NCBI GenBank assembly: GCA_002077045.2 | Contig: KZ111177.1 | Coordinates: 101,383 to 165,382, forward strand | Direction: 5' to 3' | DNA: 64,000 bases | Source of the DNA: Rachicladosporium sp. CCFEE 5018 | Taxonomy: Eukaryota; Ascomycota; Dothideomycetes; Cladosporiales; Cladosporiaceae | Shown here: piece after piece, positions 35,229-44,658 of the stretch | Layout: every line of letters starts with the position of its first letter | Numbering within the stretch: the stretch's first letter is position 1 | Translations under genes and position numbers: made by a program | Notes under the pieces: model-generated | What the model saw: only the letters and a program-made list of their open reading frames with translations | The model's database searches: none | What the model was told of the DNA's origin: nothing

Positions 35229-37031
35229 ATGAGCAATCGTTTCACCCACGCATCACGAGTGGGATTACTCGCATTTCCCAAGACCTCTTCTACAACACCA
35301 CAGTGCAATCCTCCGCTTTGCTACGTGTCGAAACGGCTGCAGTCGCGTGGGCTTCAAGTGTCGACTGCACCTTCACCCGACGCGGTCCCGCTCCGCAAGC
35401 ATCTCAAAGATGAGGCGAAGCGGAGGAAGGCCGATGCCAAAGCTGCTGGTGGGAATAGACGAGGTGATGCATCAAATGCGCGGTTGGAGCAGTGGGAGCT
35501 TACTGTAGGGATCGAGGTTCACGCGGAGCTGAACACCACTTACAAGCTCTTCTCATCTGCGATTGCAGCTTCCGGAGATCACGCTGCAGTGCCGAACAAC
35601 AATGTTGCGGCGTTCGATGCTGCACTGCCTGGATCTCAGCCCCAGTTCCAGGTCGCTACGTTGTTGCCAGCGCTAAGAGCAGCTATTGCGCTGCGTTGTG
35701 AGGTACAACGAAAGAGTGGATGGGATAGGAAGCACTACTTCCACTGGGACCAACCGAATGGATATCAGATCACGCAGTACTACCGGCCATTCGCCAAGGA
35801 CGGTGTGATAGAGCTCACAGGCGAAGACGGCGTTCCTCCGGAGGATCTGCTCGGTGAACGCAGTCTGCGCATTGGCATCAAACAAATACAGATGGAGCAG
35901 GACACTGCAAAGACCACGCATCATCCACCATCGAAACACCACATCGATTACAATCGCTCTGGTCATCCGCTAATCGAGATCATCACGTTGCCGCACATTC
36001 GTTCACCGCAGACTGCAGCTGCGGTGGTGCGCAAGCTGCAGGGTATGCTGAAGGCTGTTGATGCGTGCACTACTGGCATGGAGCTTGGCGGTCTACGTGC
36101 TGACGTCAATGTATCAGTGCGACAGCGTGGCACGACCGGAAGCTCGTCTTACAGTGGCGTGGCTGGCCTGGGTCAACGAACAGAAATCAAGAACTTGAGC
36201 TCCTTCAAAGCTGTGGAGGATGCGATCGTCGCGGAGCGTGATAGACAGATCACCGTACTGGAGGCGGGTGGCACCATTGCTGGCGAGACCCGAGGATGGT
36301 CACTCGGGTCGACCGAGACGACTCGACTTCGCGGTAAGGAAGGTGAAGTCGACTATCGATATATGCCGGACGCCGACTTGCCTCCATTGGTCATCGGGAA
36401 CGCTCTGATCGATTACTTGCGCAGCAGTCTTCCCGAGCTGCCTGATGCCACTATCCAACGCGTGCAACGCGAGTATGGACTCACCGAGAAAGACGCCCGT
36501 ACGATAGTTGCACTGGACGACGGCGACCGTCTAGAATTCATGGAAGCGACCGAGGAGCTACTCCAATCTCGCTTGCCTACTTTTGACAGCTTGGCGCTCG
36601 GCAAGATAGCTGGGAACTGGATCTTACACGAGATTGGGGGCCTCCTAAAAGCAAAGAACATGAGCTGGTCTGATCTGAGAATGCATCCCGTCGATCTGGC
36701 TGAGATCATTACGTATCTTAAGCGTGGTGATATCACCTCTCATAGCGCGAAACGGATACTCGACGTCGTCAACGACCAATCGACCACACGTGAGATTAGT
36801 CAACTGATCGACGACCTCGGCCTTCTTTTGCGCCCACTGTCTGAGGAGGAGTACGCTGATCTGGCTCGTGCTATCATGGATGAGAATCCTGGGATGGTCG
36901 CTGCTGTGAAGAACAAGGGCCAGAAGGGAAAGGTGCTGTGGTTCGTTGGGCAGATGATGCGAAGGGCAGAGGAGGGAACGATAGAGCCCGGAAGGGCAAG
37001 GGAGGTCGCCGAGAGACTGCTCGCTGATTGA
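35229..37031 (+). CDS. PET112: mitochondrial glutamyl-tRNA(Gln) amidotransferase subunit B
   Basis: A single exon of 600 codons from the first ATG (35229). Residues 1-55 are rich in Arg, Ser and Thr without acidic residues, a likely mitochondrial presequence. The GatB core follows: VGIEVHAEL, KHYFHWDQPNGYQITQYYRP, HHIDYNRSGHPLIEI, VNVSVRQRG, and VDYRYMPDADLPPLVI. The C-terminal YqeY-like domain ends GQMMRRAEEGTIEPGRAREV. With GatA and the third subunit it converts Glu-tRNA(Gln) to Gln-tRNA(Gln) in mitochondria. Length is normal and nothing is broken. Confidence 0.93.
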   Translation: MSNRFTHASRVGLLAFPKTSSTTPQCNPPLCYVSKRLQSRGLQVSTAPSPDAVPLRKHLKDEAKRRKADAKAAGGNRRGDASNARLEQWELTVGIEVHAELNTTYKLFSSAIAASGDHAAVPNNNVAAFDAALPGSQPQFQVATLLPALRAAIALRCEVQRKSGWDRKHYFHWDQPNGYQITQYYRPFAKDGVIELTGEDGVPPEDLLGERSLRIGIKQIQMEQDTAKTTHHPPSKHHIDYNRSGHPLIEIITLPHIRSPQTAAAVVRKLQGMLKAVDACTTGMELGGLRADVNVSVRQRGTTGSSSYSGVAGLGQRTEIKNLSSFKAVEDAIVAERDRQITVLEAGGTIAGETRGWSLGSTETTRLRGKEGEVDYRYMPDADLPPLVIGNALIDYLRSSLPELPDATIQRVQREYGLTEKDARTIVALDDGDRLEFMEATEELLQSRLPTFDSLALGKIAGNWILHEIGGLLKAKNMSWSDLRMHPVDLAEIITYLKRGDITSHSAKRILDVVNDQSTTREISQLIDDLGLLLRPLSEEEYADLARAIMDENPGMVAAVKNKGQKGKVLWFVGQMMRRAEEGTIEPGRAREVAERLLAD

Positions 37032-37543
37032 GCAAGATCCGCCGGCACAGTATGCGCGGTCACACTTCAGCTCGCTCGCACGGGTCGACTTGATAACGAT
37101 GCTTGTCATAGCATGGCATTAGGTTCTCGATCCGTCACATGCGCGTAGCGCACAACTAAGACATGTCTACATGACGCACCGGCGATATCCGCAACACAAG
37201 ACGGAGTTACTGACGGCCTGAGGACCAAGGCACCAATTCAGGCAACACTACCTCTCCTGACAGACGCGACTACGCACGCGACTATGGGCGCGATCTTAGT
37301 CATGAAGAAGCAAACGATCCCGATATACGATTATGGAGCGTGAACTAGGCGATGAATGGATCGAAGTTCGAACTATCGCCCTCTCCGCAGTCATCGAAGA
37401 TCACACTCTAAGACATCGCCAACCACCGACTTCGCGTCCTATCAACCACGGACCTTTGCCACCACCTCTCCCTTCTCGACCTCTGCACCTTCAGCCCGAA
37501 TCATAGTCAGTGTCCCGAACTGAATTGTCTGCCCTCGACGCGA
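37032..37543. other. intergenic region downstream of GatB
   Basis: About 510 bp between convergent stop codons. No supported feature. Confidence 0.45.
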
Positions 37544-37832
37544 TTACGCCGATCGAAGTACGCGCCCGTCGTCCTCAATTTCCAGGAACATTCTCATGCG
37601 GCGGCCGGCTGCAGTCTGGCCAAGAATTTCATGCAGCGGCAGAAGGGAGGTTGAACGATGCACCTGTGCAAAGTGGCCTACCGGAGTCACGGTCAGTACT
37701 TTGTCGGACATGCTGTTATATGAACCCAGACAACGAACCTTGGGCTGCTTTCCAAGCCATCCAGATAGCTCCAATGCCCAGAAGACTCGCGATCAGACCG
37801 AAAAGTAACTGCACAAGCGTGTTGGCGTCCAT
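37544..37832 (-). CDS. small single-span membrane protein, paralogue A
   Basis: Exon 1 37832-37739 and exon 2 37677-37544 on the minus strand, joined over a 61 bp phase-1 intron (GTTCGT, CTGAC branch, GGTAG), give 75 residues. Residues 1-31 are MDANTLVQLLFGLIASLLGI followed by GAIWMAWKAAQ, a single hydrophobic helix with an acidic N-end and basic exit, suggesting an N-out or N-in small membrane protein. The soluble tail (GHFAQVHRS, LLPLHEILGQTAAGRRMRM, EIEDDGRVLRSA) looks ordered. Paralogue B at 40229-40519 has the same exon lengths, intron phase and motifs with many amino-acid changes, so selection has kept both reading frames. Function unknown; I do not recognise the family. Too short and too split for ordinary gene finders. 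Confidence 0.7.
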
Positions 37833-38650
37833 GTTCCCGTACAGTCCTAGGATACAGCTTGTGTAGATAAGATGCTGCTCACGACTTGCAGGGTGTTTGT
37901 AAGCACTCGTTTTATGTTCGGGTTCCTAGGTGGTAGCGCAAAGTGCCTTTGCGTAAAGTGACTATTTCACACGACGCGACTCGGTCGACCTCCCCTCAGC
38001 TTCCCTCGAGTGACAAAAGTCTGTGACATGTCTTCGACTAATGCCCTACCGCGCTATGTGGGAGCTGTGCAAGCTTGGATATGCCACGGTATGCCGCGGT
38101 GGCTGGCCTTTGCCCGTACTCGGTGAGACGGGGAGCTTAGTAAACTCTCGTCCACATGTTTTTTGTGGCCAGTAAGGACTGCTACGCATCGGGCAGATAG
38201 GAGCCTCATGGCATGGAATACACTGCTGAGGTACGGCCTTGCAACAGCCGGAGGCGACTGCAAATTGATATGGAGATATGGCCAGGCGTAAAATACATTC
38301 CACCTCACACCATAATTGCTCACCGAGTTGTGTTGTCAGTAGTGATTCAAAGCTGAAGTCGCGAGGCGCATGCACCTTCGGTCTATTCACCGGCGTCATG
38401 GCGCGGCTTCTTGCGCGCCTGCTGCCCCCGATCCTCATGTACAGCGACTTTTGCTCGACAGGGCCACGAGGGCGAACCATCGATTAGCTGCGCCTTACTT
38501 GTTACACATCTGTAAACGCGAAATCACGTGGTCAACAGTCACGTGGCGAGGATGGAGCGGCTAAAGAGCATTGCGCTCTGTTCACGGTGAAACGTCCACA
38601 ACTCCAGGCACACGCAATCTTTCCTACCTGATCATACAGATGCCGTCACG
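37833..38650. other. gene-poor stretch upstream of small membrane-protein gene A
   Basis: No gene supported. It contains two CACGTG palindromes (listed separately) and then the first decayed CIA84-like tail. Confidence 0.4.
38525..38545. promoter_or_regulatory. paired CACGTG (E-box) sites
   Basis: Two TCACGTGG copies, cores at 38525-38530 and 38540-38545, lie 15 bp apart centre to centre. CACGTG is bound by bHLH factors of the Cbf1/Pho4 type. The target gene is unclear; paralogue A starts about 690 bp away. Confidence 0.3.
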
Positions 38651-38790
38651 GCGCCACTTCTCTCTTCACCTTAGTAGTACTCATACCATCCTCACTTTCC
38701 TCCGTAGCCCACGCTTCAATTTCCTACCGCTTCACCCGCCTAAGCGCAGCACTTTTGCACTAGTGCTAGATCGACGTTGGATTAGCACGG
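38651..38790 (-). pseudogene. decayed copy 1 of the CIA84-like gene 3' end
   Basis: On the minus strand this matches the last ~150 nt of the PPR gene ending at 40829 (functional region about 40829-40980), with the shared run AAGCGYAGCAC-type ends, the GAWAK-like codons and an internal deletion of about 50 bp. No open frame remains. Alignment was done by eye, so exact ends are approximate. Confidence 0.6.
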
Positions 38791-39096
38791 GCAGGTCCCC
38801 TTAAAGAACTGCTCTTGTTCATATCACATCCGTGCTTGGCACGAAATCCAGAGTTCCAGGCCCGTCGACTGTGCTGATCGATTCCAGGACTACTGGGCGA
38901 TGGCCATTGATGTTATGCTCGACTGTGTGTTCGGTGCTCTCGTACAGGCCAGCGTACGATCGATTTGGCTTTGACGTTGTGATCAACTGCATGATCGTTC
39001 CGTCCCTGCCTGGGGCATGACTGGATAAACCTTGCTGTTATGATTCGGCCCATCACCTGATTCTGATGTTGTGCGCAACTGTGTAAATATTGCCAT
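38791..39096. other. non-coding spacer between decayed tails
   Basis: No gene; weak traces of similarity to 40650-40830 are possible but not firm. Confidence 0.3.
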
Positions 39097-39230
39097 CACG
39101 GCTCCAGCCTCAATCTCTACTCCAAAGCTCCCGTCCCATTCTCATCCTCTTCCCAAACGGCCCTCTTCACCCTCTCCCACGCCTCTGGCCGATAGTCCTT
39201 TGCCAAACCCTCAATCTCTTGCGCACGATG
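39097..39230 (-). pseudogene. decayed copy 2 of the CIA84-like gene 3' end
   Basis: Minus-strand reading still gives QEIEGLAKDYRPEAWERVK and WEEDENG, aligned to QEIEAWAKEHQPEVWERVE and WEEDENG of the intact PPR gene, then a premature stop, while a TGA sits at the position equivalent to the normal stop. The match ends abruptly on the upstream side. It is a truncated paralogue fragment. Confidence 0.75.
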
Positions 39231-40228
39231 CTAAGATTGGCGGAATTTTGTCACATGCTGATACGCGATCAGCGCCCTCTTCTCGTTTTCACGCCATGAC
39301 TGAAGTACAGTAGGTCGACGGGGCCCTTCGATGCGATAGATAATTCGAAGTCTGACCGCAGGCCGATGACCACAGGCGCTTGATCGCATCCCAAAATGCT
39401 TCAAACTGCGATGCCATTGGGCGTTGGCTGGCAGGAGCCGCAATACTTGGAATATGTCCTTAACATTATCATATCGACATGGCTGACGCGAGTGCCTATA
39501 AACAGGCCAACGAGCATGTGAGGAAGCACTCTAACGTAGCGTTACATACAAGCCGAAGGCGGCCTCGGGACACTGCTAAAGTCTTGCCACGATCGCACCA
39601 TCATTGATCGTGGTTCCGTCGTCGAGTCCACCTCTCAGCAGTTCGCAAGCGCGTCACTGCGCCGTTCCGTCGTTGCATCAGTAAGTGTGCAGCGATCTCG
39701 CTCGTCTTCGATCCAGCCATAGACGAGTTCCTGGTACTGACTGCAATGCCGTTCAGTCCTTTGATCGTATCTGCACATGATTAACGCCGCGATGATGAAC
39801 GCTGCGATGAGATGGATAGGGTACAGTGAACCACCTCTTTGAAGGCCTTGAAGAATCCGATGCAATGCACAGTGATTGACGTTGGGAATCGGTCAGGACT
39901 CCAGAGCATATCTCTCTCGCAGGAGCTTCGTACGGTATGACCGAGACATGTTCGTCACAAACGACAGTGCTAACGGCGATGCATCAGAATAATAGTATTA
40001 CATGCTTTGGCATACAAGATACAAGTATTCAATTTTGACCTGCGGTCCATGTCCGCGCACCATTGGAAAACATCCATCGTCCACGCCTTGCCCGCTTTGC
40101 CCCTATTCATGCCTCGTACATAGACCCATACATGTCTTCCACGGCGGCCATTCGCTATTGTCCACAGCCTCCATATTGATTGGAAGCACAGCGAGCAATA
40201 GTTTTCGGACCTCCTGCCGGTCAAGCGT
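39231..40228. other. gene-poor stretch before small membrane-protein gene B
   Basis: No ATG-started open frame with a recognisable product. A minus-strand frame at 39635-39865 has a hydrophobic stretch but no ATG. Confidence 0.4.
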
Positions 40229-40519
40229 CTAATCCGATCGAAGTGTACGTTCCCCCTCAGTGTCAATCTCAAGCAGCATTCGTAGGCGATGGCCTGGCGC
40301 AGTTCGGTCCAGCAGCTCGTACAGCGGTAGAAGTGGTGTTGTACGTTGAGACTGAGCGAAATGACCTTCTCAATCCAATGTCAGTCACGTTTCAGCTTGT
40401 GGCTATGTAGTGTACACAGTCGTACCTTTCGCAGCTTTGTAAGCCGTCCAAATAGCCCCAATGCCAAGGACGCTAGCGATTAACCCGAACAGTAACTGAA
40501 TCAGGGTGTTTGAGTCCAT
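40229..40519 (-). CDS. small single-span membrane protein, paralogue B
   Basis: Exon 1 40519-40426 and exon 2 40365-40229 with a 60 bp phase-1 intron (GTACGA, CTGAC branch, AGAAG) give 76 residues. Exon 1 is 94 nt, the same as in paralogue A. The helix reads MDSNTLIQLLFGLIASVLGI then GAIWTAYKAAK; the tail has GHFAQSQRTTPLLPLYELLD, RLRMLLEID and RTLRSD. Differences from A are mostly conservative while intron sequence is unrelated, the pattern of two functional paralogues. It lies 310 bp downstream of the CIA84-like gene on the same strand, and paralogue A lies downstream of a decayed CIA84 tail, so the pair arose by duplication of a PPR-tail plus small-gene unit. Function unknown. Confidence 0.7.
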
Positions 40520-40828
40520 TACACTCTTTCGCGAGTGTTTTGGGGTCATGAAGGAGAATTCGTAATTTTGAGGAGGACTAAGAGGATGACAAGAAGTCGA
40601 AGAACTGGGGACCGCGAGCCCCTAGGTAAACCCATAGACACTCGCCAGTACTGCAGGTGCGCTGCACGATGTGGCTGGTCTGTGGACCGGGCATGAGCGG
40701 CTTGAGTCGTGCGTCGCGTTGGCCTAAAGTGAGGCCTACTTCCTCAGGCCATAAGTCAATCATAACGATAGCGTTGCGACGGGATACTACGCCGGTCAGT
40801 GTCCGTGTGTTCATACGCAGAACCGTCG

Positions 40829-43389
40829 TTACGGCTCCACACCCCTCTGCACCCTCACAGCTCTCATCCCATTCTCGTCCTCTTCCCACCCTACCACCTC
40901 AACCCTCTCCCAGACCTCCGGCTGATGCTCCTTAGCCCATGCCTCAATCTCCTGCTGCTTCACCTGCCCCGGCGCAGCACTATACAGACTCCCCAGCACC
41001 AGCACGCCGCCATCGACAGGCCCTCCAACACCGCCATCTTTCCCGACCTTCGCGCTGCCGAGGTTGAGCTCGCCTTTCTCGACAGCTTCTCAAGGGTGGA
41101 GATTGCGAGCTCATTATCACCGTTGCCTGCTAAGGCAGCGATGTAAGAGGCCCAAAGGTCGGTGGAAAGCTCGATGTGATTCCGCCGCAATCGTGCCCAG
41201 ATATTCCGTCCCTTCAAGTCGCCAAAGGGACTCTTCTCACACGCCCTCAGCGCTGCATGCACAGAGCTGACACTCGGTCCCTCCCTACTCGCTACAATCT
41301 CGTCCCAGAAGTCCAGCGCCCGTCTCGGCATCTCGCAGGCGGTATAAGATAGCATCAAGCTGTTGCGCATAGTCGTCGTGACATCTAGGTTATAGTCGAG
41401 CTTGAGCTGGTTGTGTACGACTTCCAGACTTTCGAGGTCCTTCAGCTTCGCACAGCCGGCGAAAGCTGAGATGTAAGTTGACGCGTTCGGAATCGTGTCC
41501 TCGCGGGAGTGCGCGCGCATGTGCTGGAAGACGTGGACTGCCATGTCTGGTCTATGGCGGGCGAAGAAGGAGAGCATGAGATCTGTGCGTTCCGAGCGAG
41601 GCATCTCGTCGAAGATGCTGCGGAGGAGGGTGTAGGTATCCCAAGCGCGCGACGTCTGCGTTCTCAGATCTAGGCTGAAGGCGATGAGGTTTTCGCGGAT
41701 TAATGTACGCTCGGCAGAAGAGTAGCTGTAAGCGTGGGTGTTGAGTAGATCAGCCACGTCGTGTATCTCGTCGCGAGAGAGGTGCAGGATTGATAGTGTA
41801 GAGACTGTGATGGGTTCGAAGCGCGCAGAGCGGTCTGATAGGTCTGCCGCGACGTTCATGATCGTGTCAAAGTCGTGGCGCTTTGAGCCGCATAGTGCGA
41901 CGATCAAGCGATTGACGGCGGCAATATCGCCGGTGTGGGATTGGATGTCGGAAGATTGAAGGTGTTTGTAGGCTACGAGCGCGCCATCGACGTCGCCTAC
42001 ACTCAGACGATAGTCCATCTGCAGCGTGAAAGTCTTGGCATTGGGTTCGATGCTGCGCTGCTGACCGAGGGTGATGAAGCGCTCGGCCATGTAGGGATCG
42101 TTCTGGGAAACGGCATACTCAACCAGCAGATTGATGGTCGTTATGTCCGCGTATCGCTGTTCGCCTGTGAGGTGGTTTGAGATCCTTTCATTCACACTCT
42201 CCATGACGTCCATCATTCGCCCGATCTCGTCAACGCTCTTCTTTGTGCCCGCGGCCCAGAGGAAGACGGAGTCCCATATGTACTTACTCGGGTGCCGGTC
42301 TACGACATCTTTGACGACATTATGTCCGAATTGTGTATTGTCGGTCTTCATGCACCATCTCAAAAGACGTCGTAGCACTTTCTCCGGGTCTTCATCGTCG
42401 ACACGATCTGGTGACGTTTCCGCAACGTGAGGTCGCAGGATACTCCACCAATGCTTGACAGCCTCGACATCATCAGTGAGCATGTGGTGCCGAATCATGA
42501 CCTGAGCCACTCGATTCGACGTAGTATCGAGTCCGAGGTCGCGCATCTGGTCGAGCGTGGCAAACAACCCCTCTTCATTGCGCTCGCGAGCGAAACCTTT
42601 CAGTATCCTGGCCCATTGGACAGCTAAGCGCTGCTGAGTATTGCTACGCATGGCTGAGCCACCGGGTGTCGCGAGCCCATCTTGGGCCACGTCGGTATCC
42701 GCTCTCAGCTCTGCTGTACCCTGATCAAGCAGCAGATCTTGCGCCTGCTCAGTCTGCCCATTGCTGCACAGTGCACCAAGATACCACTCAAAGGACAAGG
42801 CCGTGTGCTCAGCACTCAAAGGTAATGCCGACAAGCACTCATGAAGCTCGCGAGCCAAGTCCACATACACAGTATTCTGTGCAACAGGCTCGAGACTAGT
42901 CCTCTTGGCAGCTCGAAGCAGCACTTCCTTGTCTAGTGCTACAACTTCGCCCTGTGACTTCGCCTCTCGTCTCAAGTACCGAAGTGTCTGTAGCAGCAGG
43001 ACGGCTTGCGTGTCCTGTACCCTGTCCCGCTTGGCCTTCTTGACGCCAATGAATTGTTGCCAGGCTTGGATGATATCCTCTACGGGTGGTAGTCGAGCAC
43101 GCATACGTTCCATCTTGGCGTACTCCATCATCTTCTCGATGCCGGGCTCGTAGTTGACATCCTCGGAGTCGCGGGGTGGTTTTGATCGGAAGAGGCTCAG
43201 GCCGAAAAGAGACCTCCGCTGCTCTGTTCCATGGACCCGGAGAGGAATCCTCACCCTCGTGACATGTCGTGAGCCATTCAGTGTGGTCCTAGTATTGCCC
43301 GTGTGTAGCCTTCGTAGACATCCACGTGAGACGATGGGTTCGTTGGCGATGATGGCGCGAAAGACCTGGCGGGTCAGGTGGGATGGCAT
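40829..43389 (-). CDS. mitochondrial PPR protein, CIA84-like, with apparent 3' frameshift
   Basis: ATG 43389 (MPSHLTRQVFR) opens a long single exon; in the first frame it ends at 40960 after 809 residues. The N-terminus is basic with RRLHTGNTR-type sequence, a mitochondrial presequence, then RRSLFGLSLFRSKPPR. The rest is helical repeats of PPR type (for example NASTYISAFAGCAKLKDLESL, NSLMLSYTACEMPRRALDFW). The N-terminal block resembles complex I intermediate-associated protein 84, a complex I assembly factor. Near 41086 the frame changes: adding one C restores AVEKGELNLGSAKVG, GGVLVLGSLYSAAPGQVKQQ and EIEAWAKEHQPEVWERVEV, ending at TAA 40829-40831. The restored tail is also preserved in the decayed copy at 39097-39230, so it is the true C-terminus. 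Confidence 0.7.
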
Positions 43390-43628
43390 CTTGCCTGTGG
43401 CTATCCAGTGACTCTTCCAGTCATATGCGTATGTACATTATAAACGGATCCAGCTAGTCCAATGGCCTGTACATCCGTCATGGAGTGGCTGCGACTGCCA
43501 TGGGTAGAGCTCCAATGATGATGAGGTCAATCAACGTCCCGCATAAAACGCGGACATCTCGGAGGAGTCGAGACAACACCCACACCTCAGCTTCAACATT
43601 GAACAGCAAACAACCCCACACAGCCATC

Positions 43629-44397
43629 ATGTCCCTCGAACGCGCCTTCAAGCGCCTCGCCCTATCCCCCTCCAACCTCTGTACCCACTGCCGCGGCGTC
43701 GCAACCTCCACCCGCCCTCCACCGTCAACCCGACCCCCCACCTCCGCCTCAACCCTCGCAGCCTCCCTCCAGACACCATTCCAACCTCCACCCTCCCGAA
43801 CACCTATTCCCACATCTCCCACCACCCCCTCCTCCACCGACGCCTCCCCCCAGACCCCAGCAACGCCAAGCACAGCCCTCGCAACCTCACTCCTCCACCA
43901 AATCGCCTCTACTACCCAGGCACGACAGAAATCCGCGCCGGTGCTCGCGCAACTAGCCAGGAACTTGGCAAGGAAAGACTACGAACTACAGCAATTCCGG
44001 CGATGGCGGGTAGGCGATGTCTACGCGCCGCATGATCTCAGTGGAGTGGAAGCAGCGAAGTGGAAACGAGTGAAACATAAGGGGAGGCCGAGGCATGATG
44101 TGTTGGACTCGCTTGCCATAGATCCACGTGCTGAATACAAGGTACATCTCCCCTACATCTAGGTCCAGCGGAGGGGTAGTGCTAATGTGCATGCAGAACT
44201 TCTCCCTCACAGCAGAATACACGACTGATTTCGGGCGGATCAAACATTCTCGCGACACCGGACTTCGACCACGGAACCAGCGACGCATGGCCAAGGCTGT
44301 GAGGCGGGCGATTGGGATCGGGCTGATGCCAAGTGTCTATCGGCATCCACAGTTGCTCGGGGAGGAGGTGGCGAGGCGGATAGGAACGCAGTACTGA
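43629..44397 (+). CDS. RSM18: mitochondrial small-subunit ribosomal protein bS18m
   Basis: Exons 43629-44141 and 44197-44397, 55 bp phase-0 intron (GTACAT..ATGCAG), 237 residues. The first ~100 residues are Pro/Thr/Ser-rich with few acids, likely presequence plus linker. The S18 domain is split by the intron: WRVGDVYAPHDLSG before it, then NFSLTAEYTTDFGRIKHSRD, TGLRPRNQRRMAKAVRRAIG and GLMPSVYRHPQLL after it. It binds 18S-type rRNA in the mitoribosomal small subunit. The start MSLERAFKRL was chosen over upstream in-frame codons that lack ATG context. It is divergent from the CIA84-like gene, with 239 bp between starts; both are mitochondrial. Confidence 0.88.
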
Positions 44398-44658
44398 ACT
44401 GACGCTGCGATGGGAAGAGCTTGCTCGATTGCGGTGATGGGTGGAGGGGGGTGTTGGTGTAGCGGTGATGTTGCAGCGAGCACGCTGTCATCTGTACAAA
44501 ATGCCGCTGATCTGTATAGATATAGATATACCCTCATGATGCATGTCCTTCGTGTTTCGTGGCAATGCATGTGGTACGCTTTCCAAAATCGCCACTGATT
44601 TCTTCCCTTACTCCAATGCACCGCTTCGCTGTCCAACAAAATGCACATGTCTTTCGCC

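Noticed and set aside
39635..39865. Possible third small membrane-protein gene
   Set aside because: A hydrophobic stretch is present but there is no ATG, no matching intron and no residue similarity to paralogues A and B.
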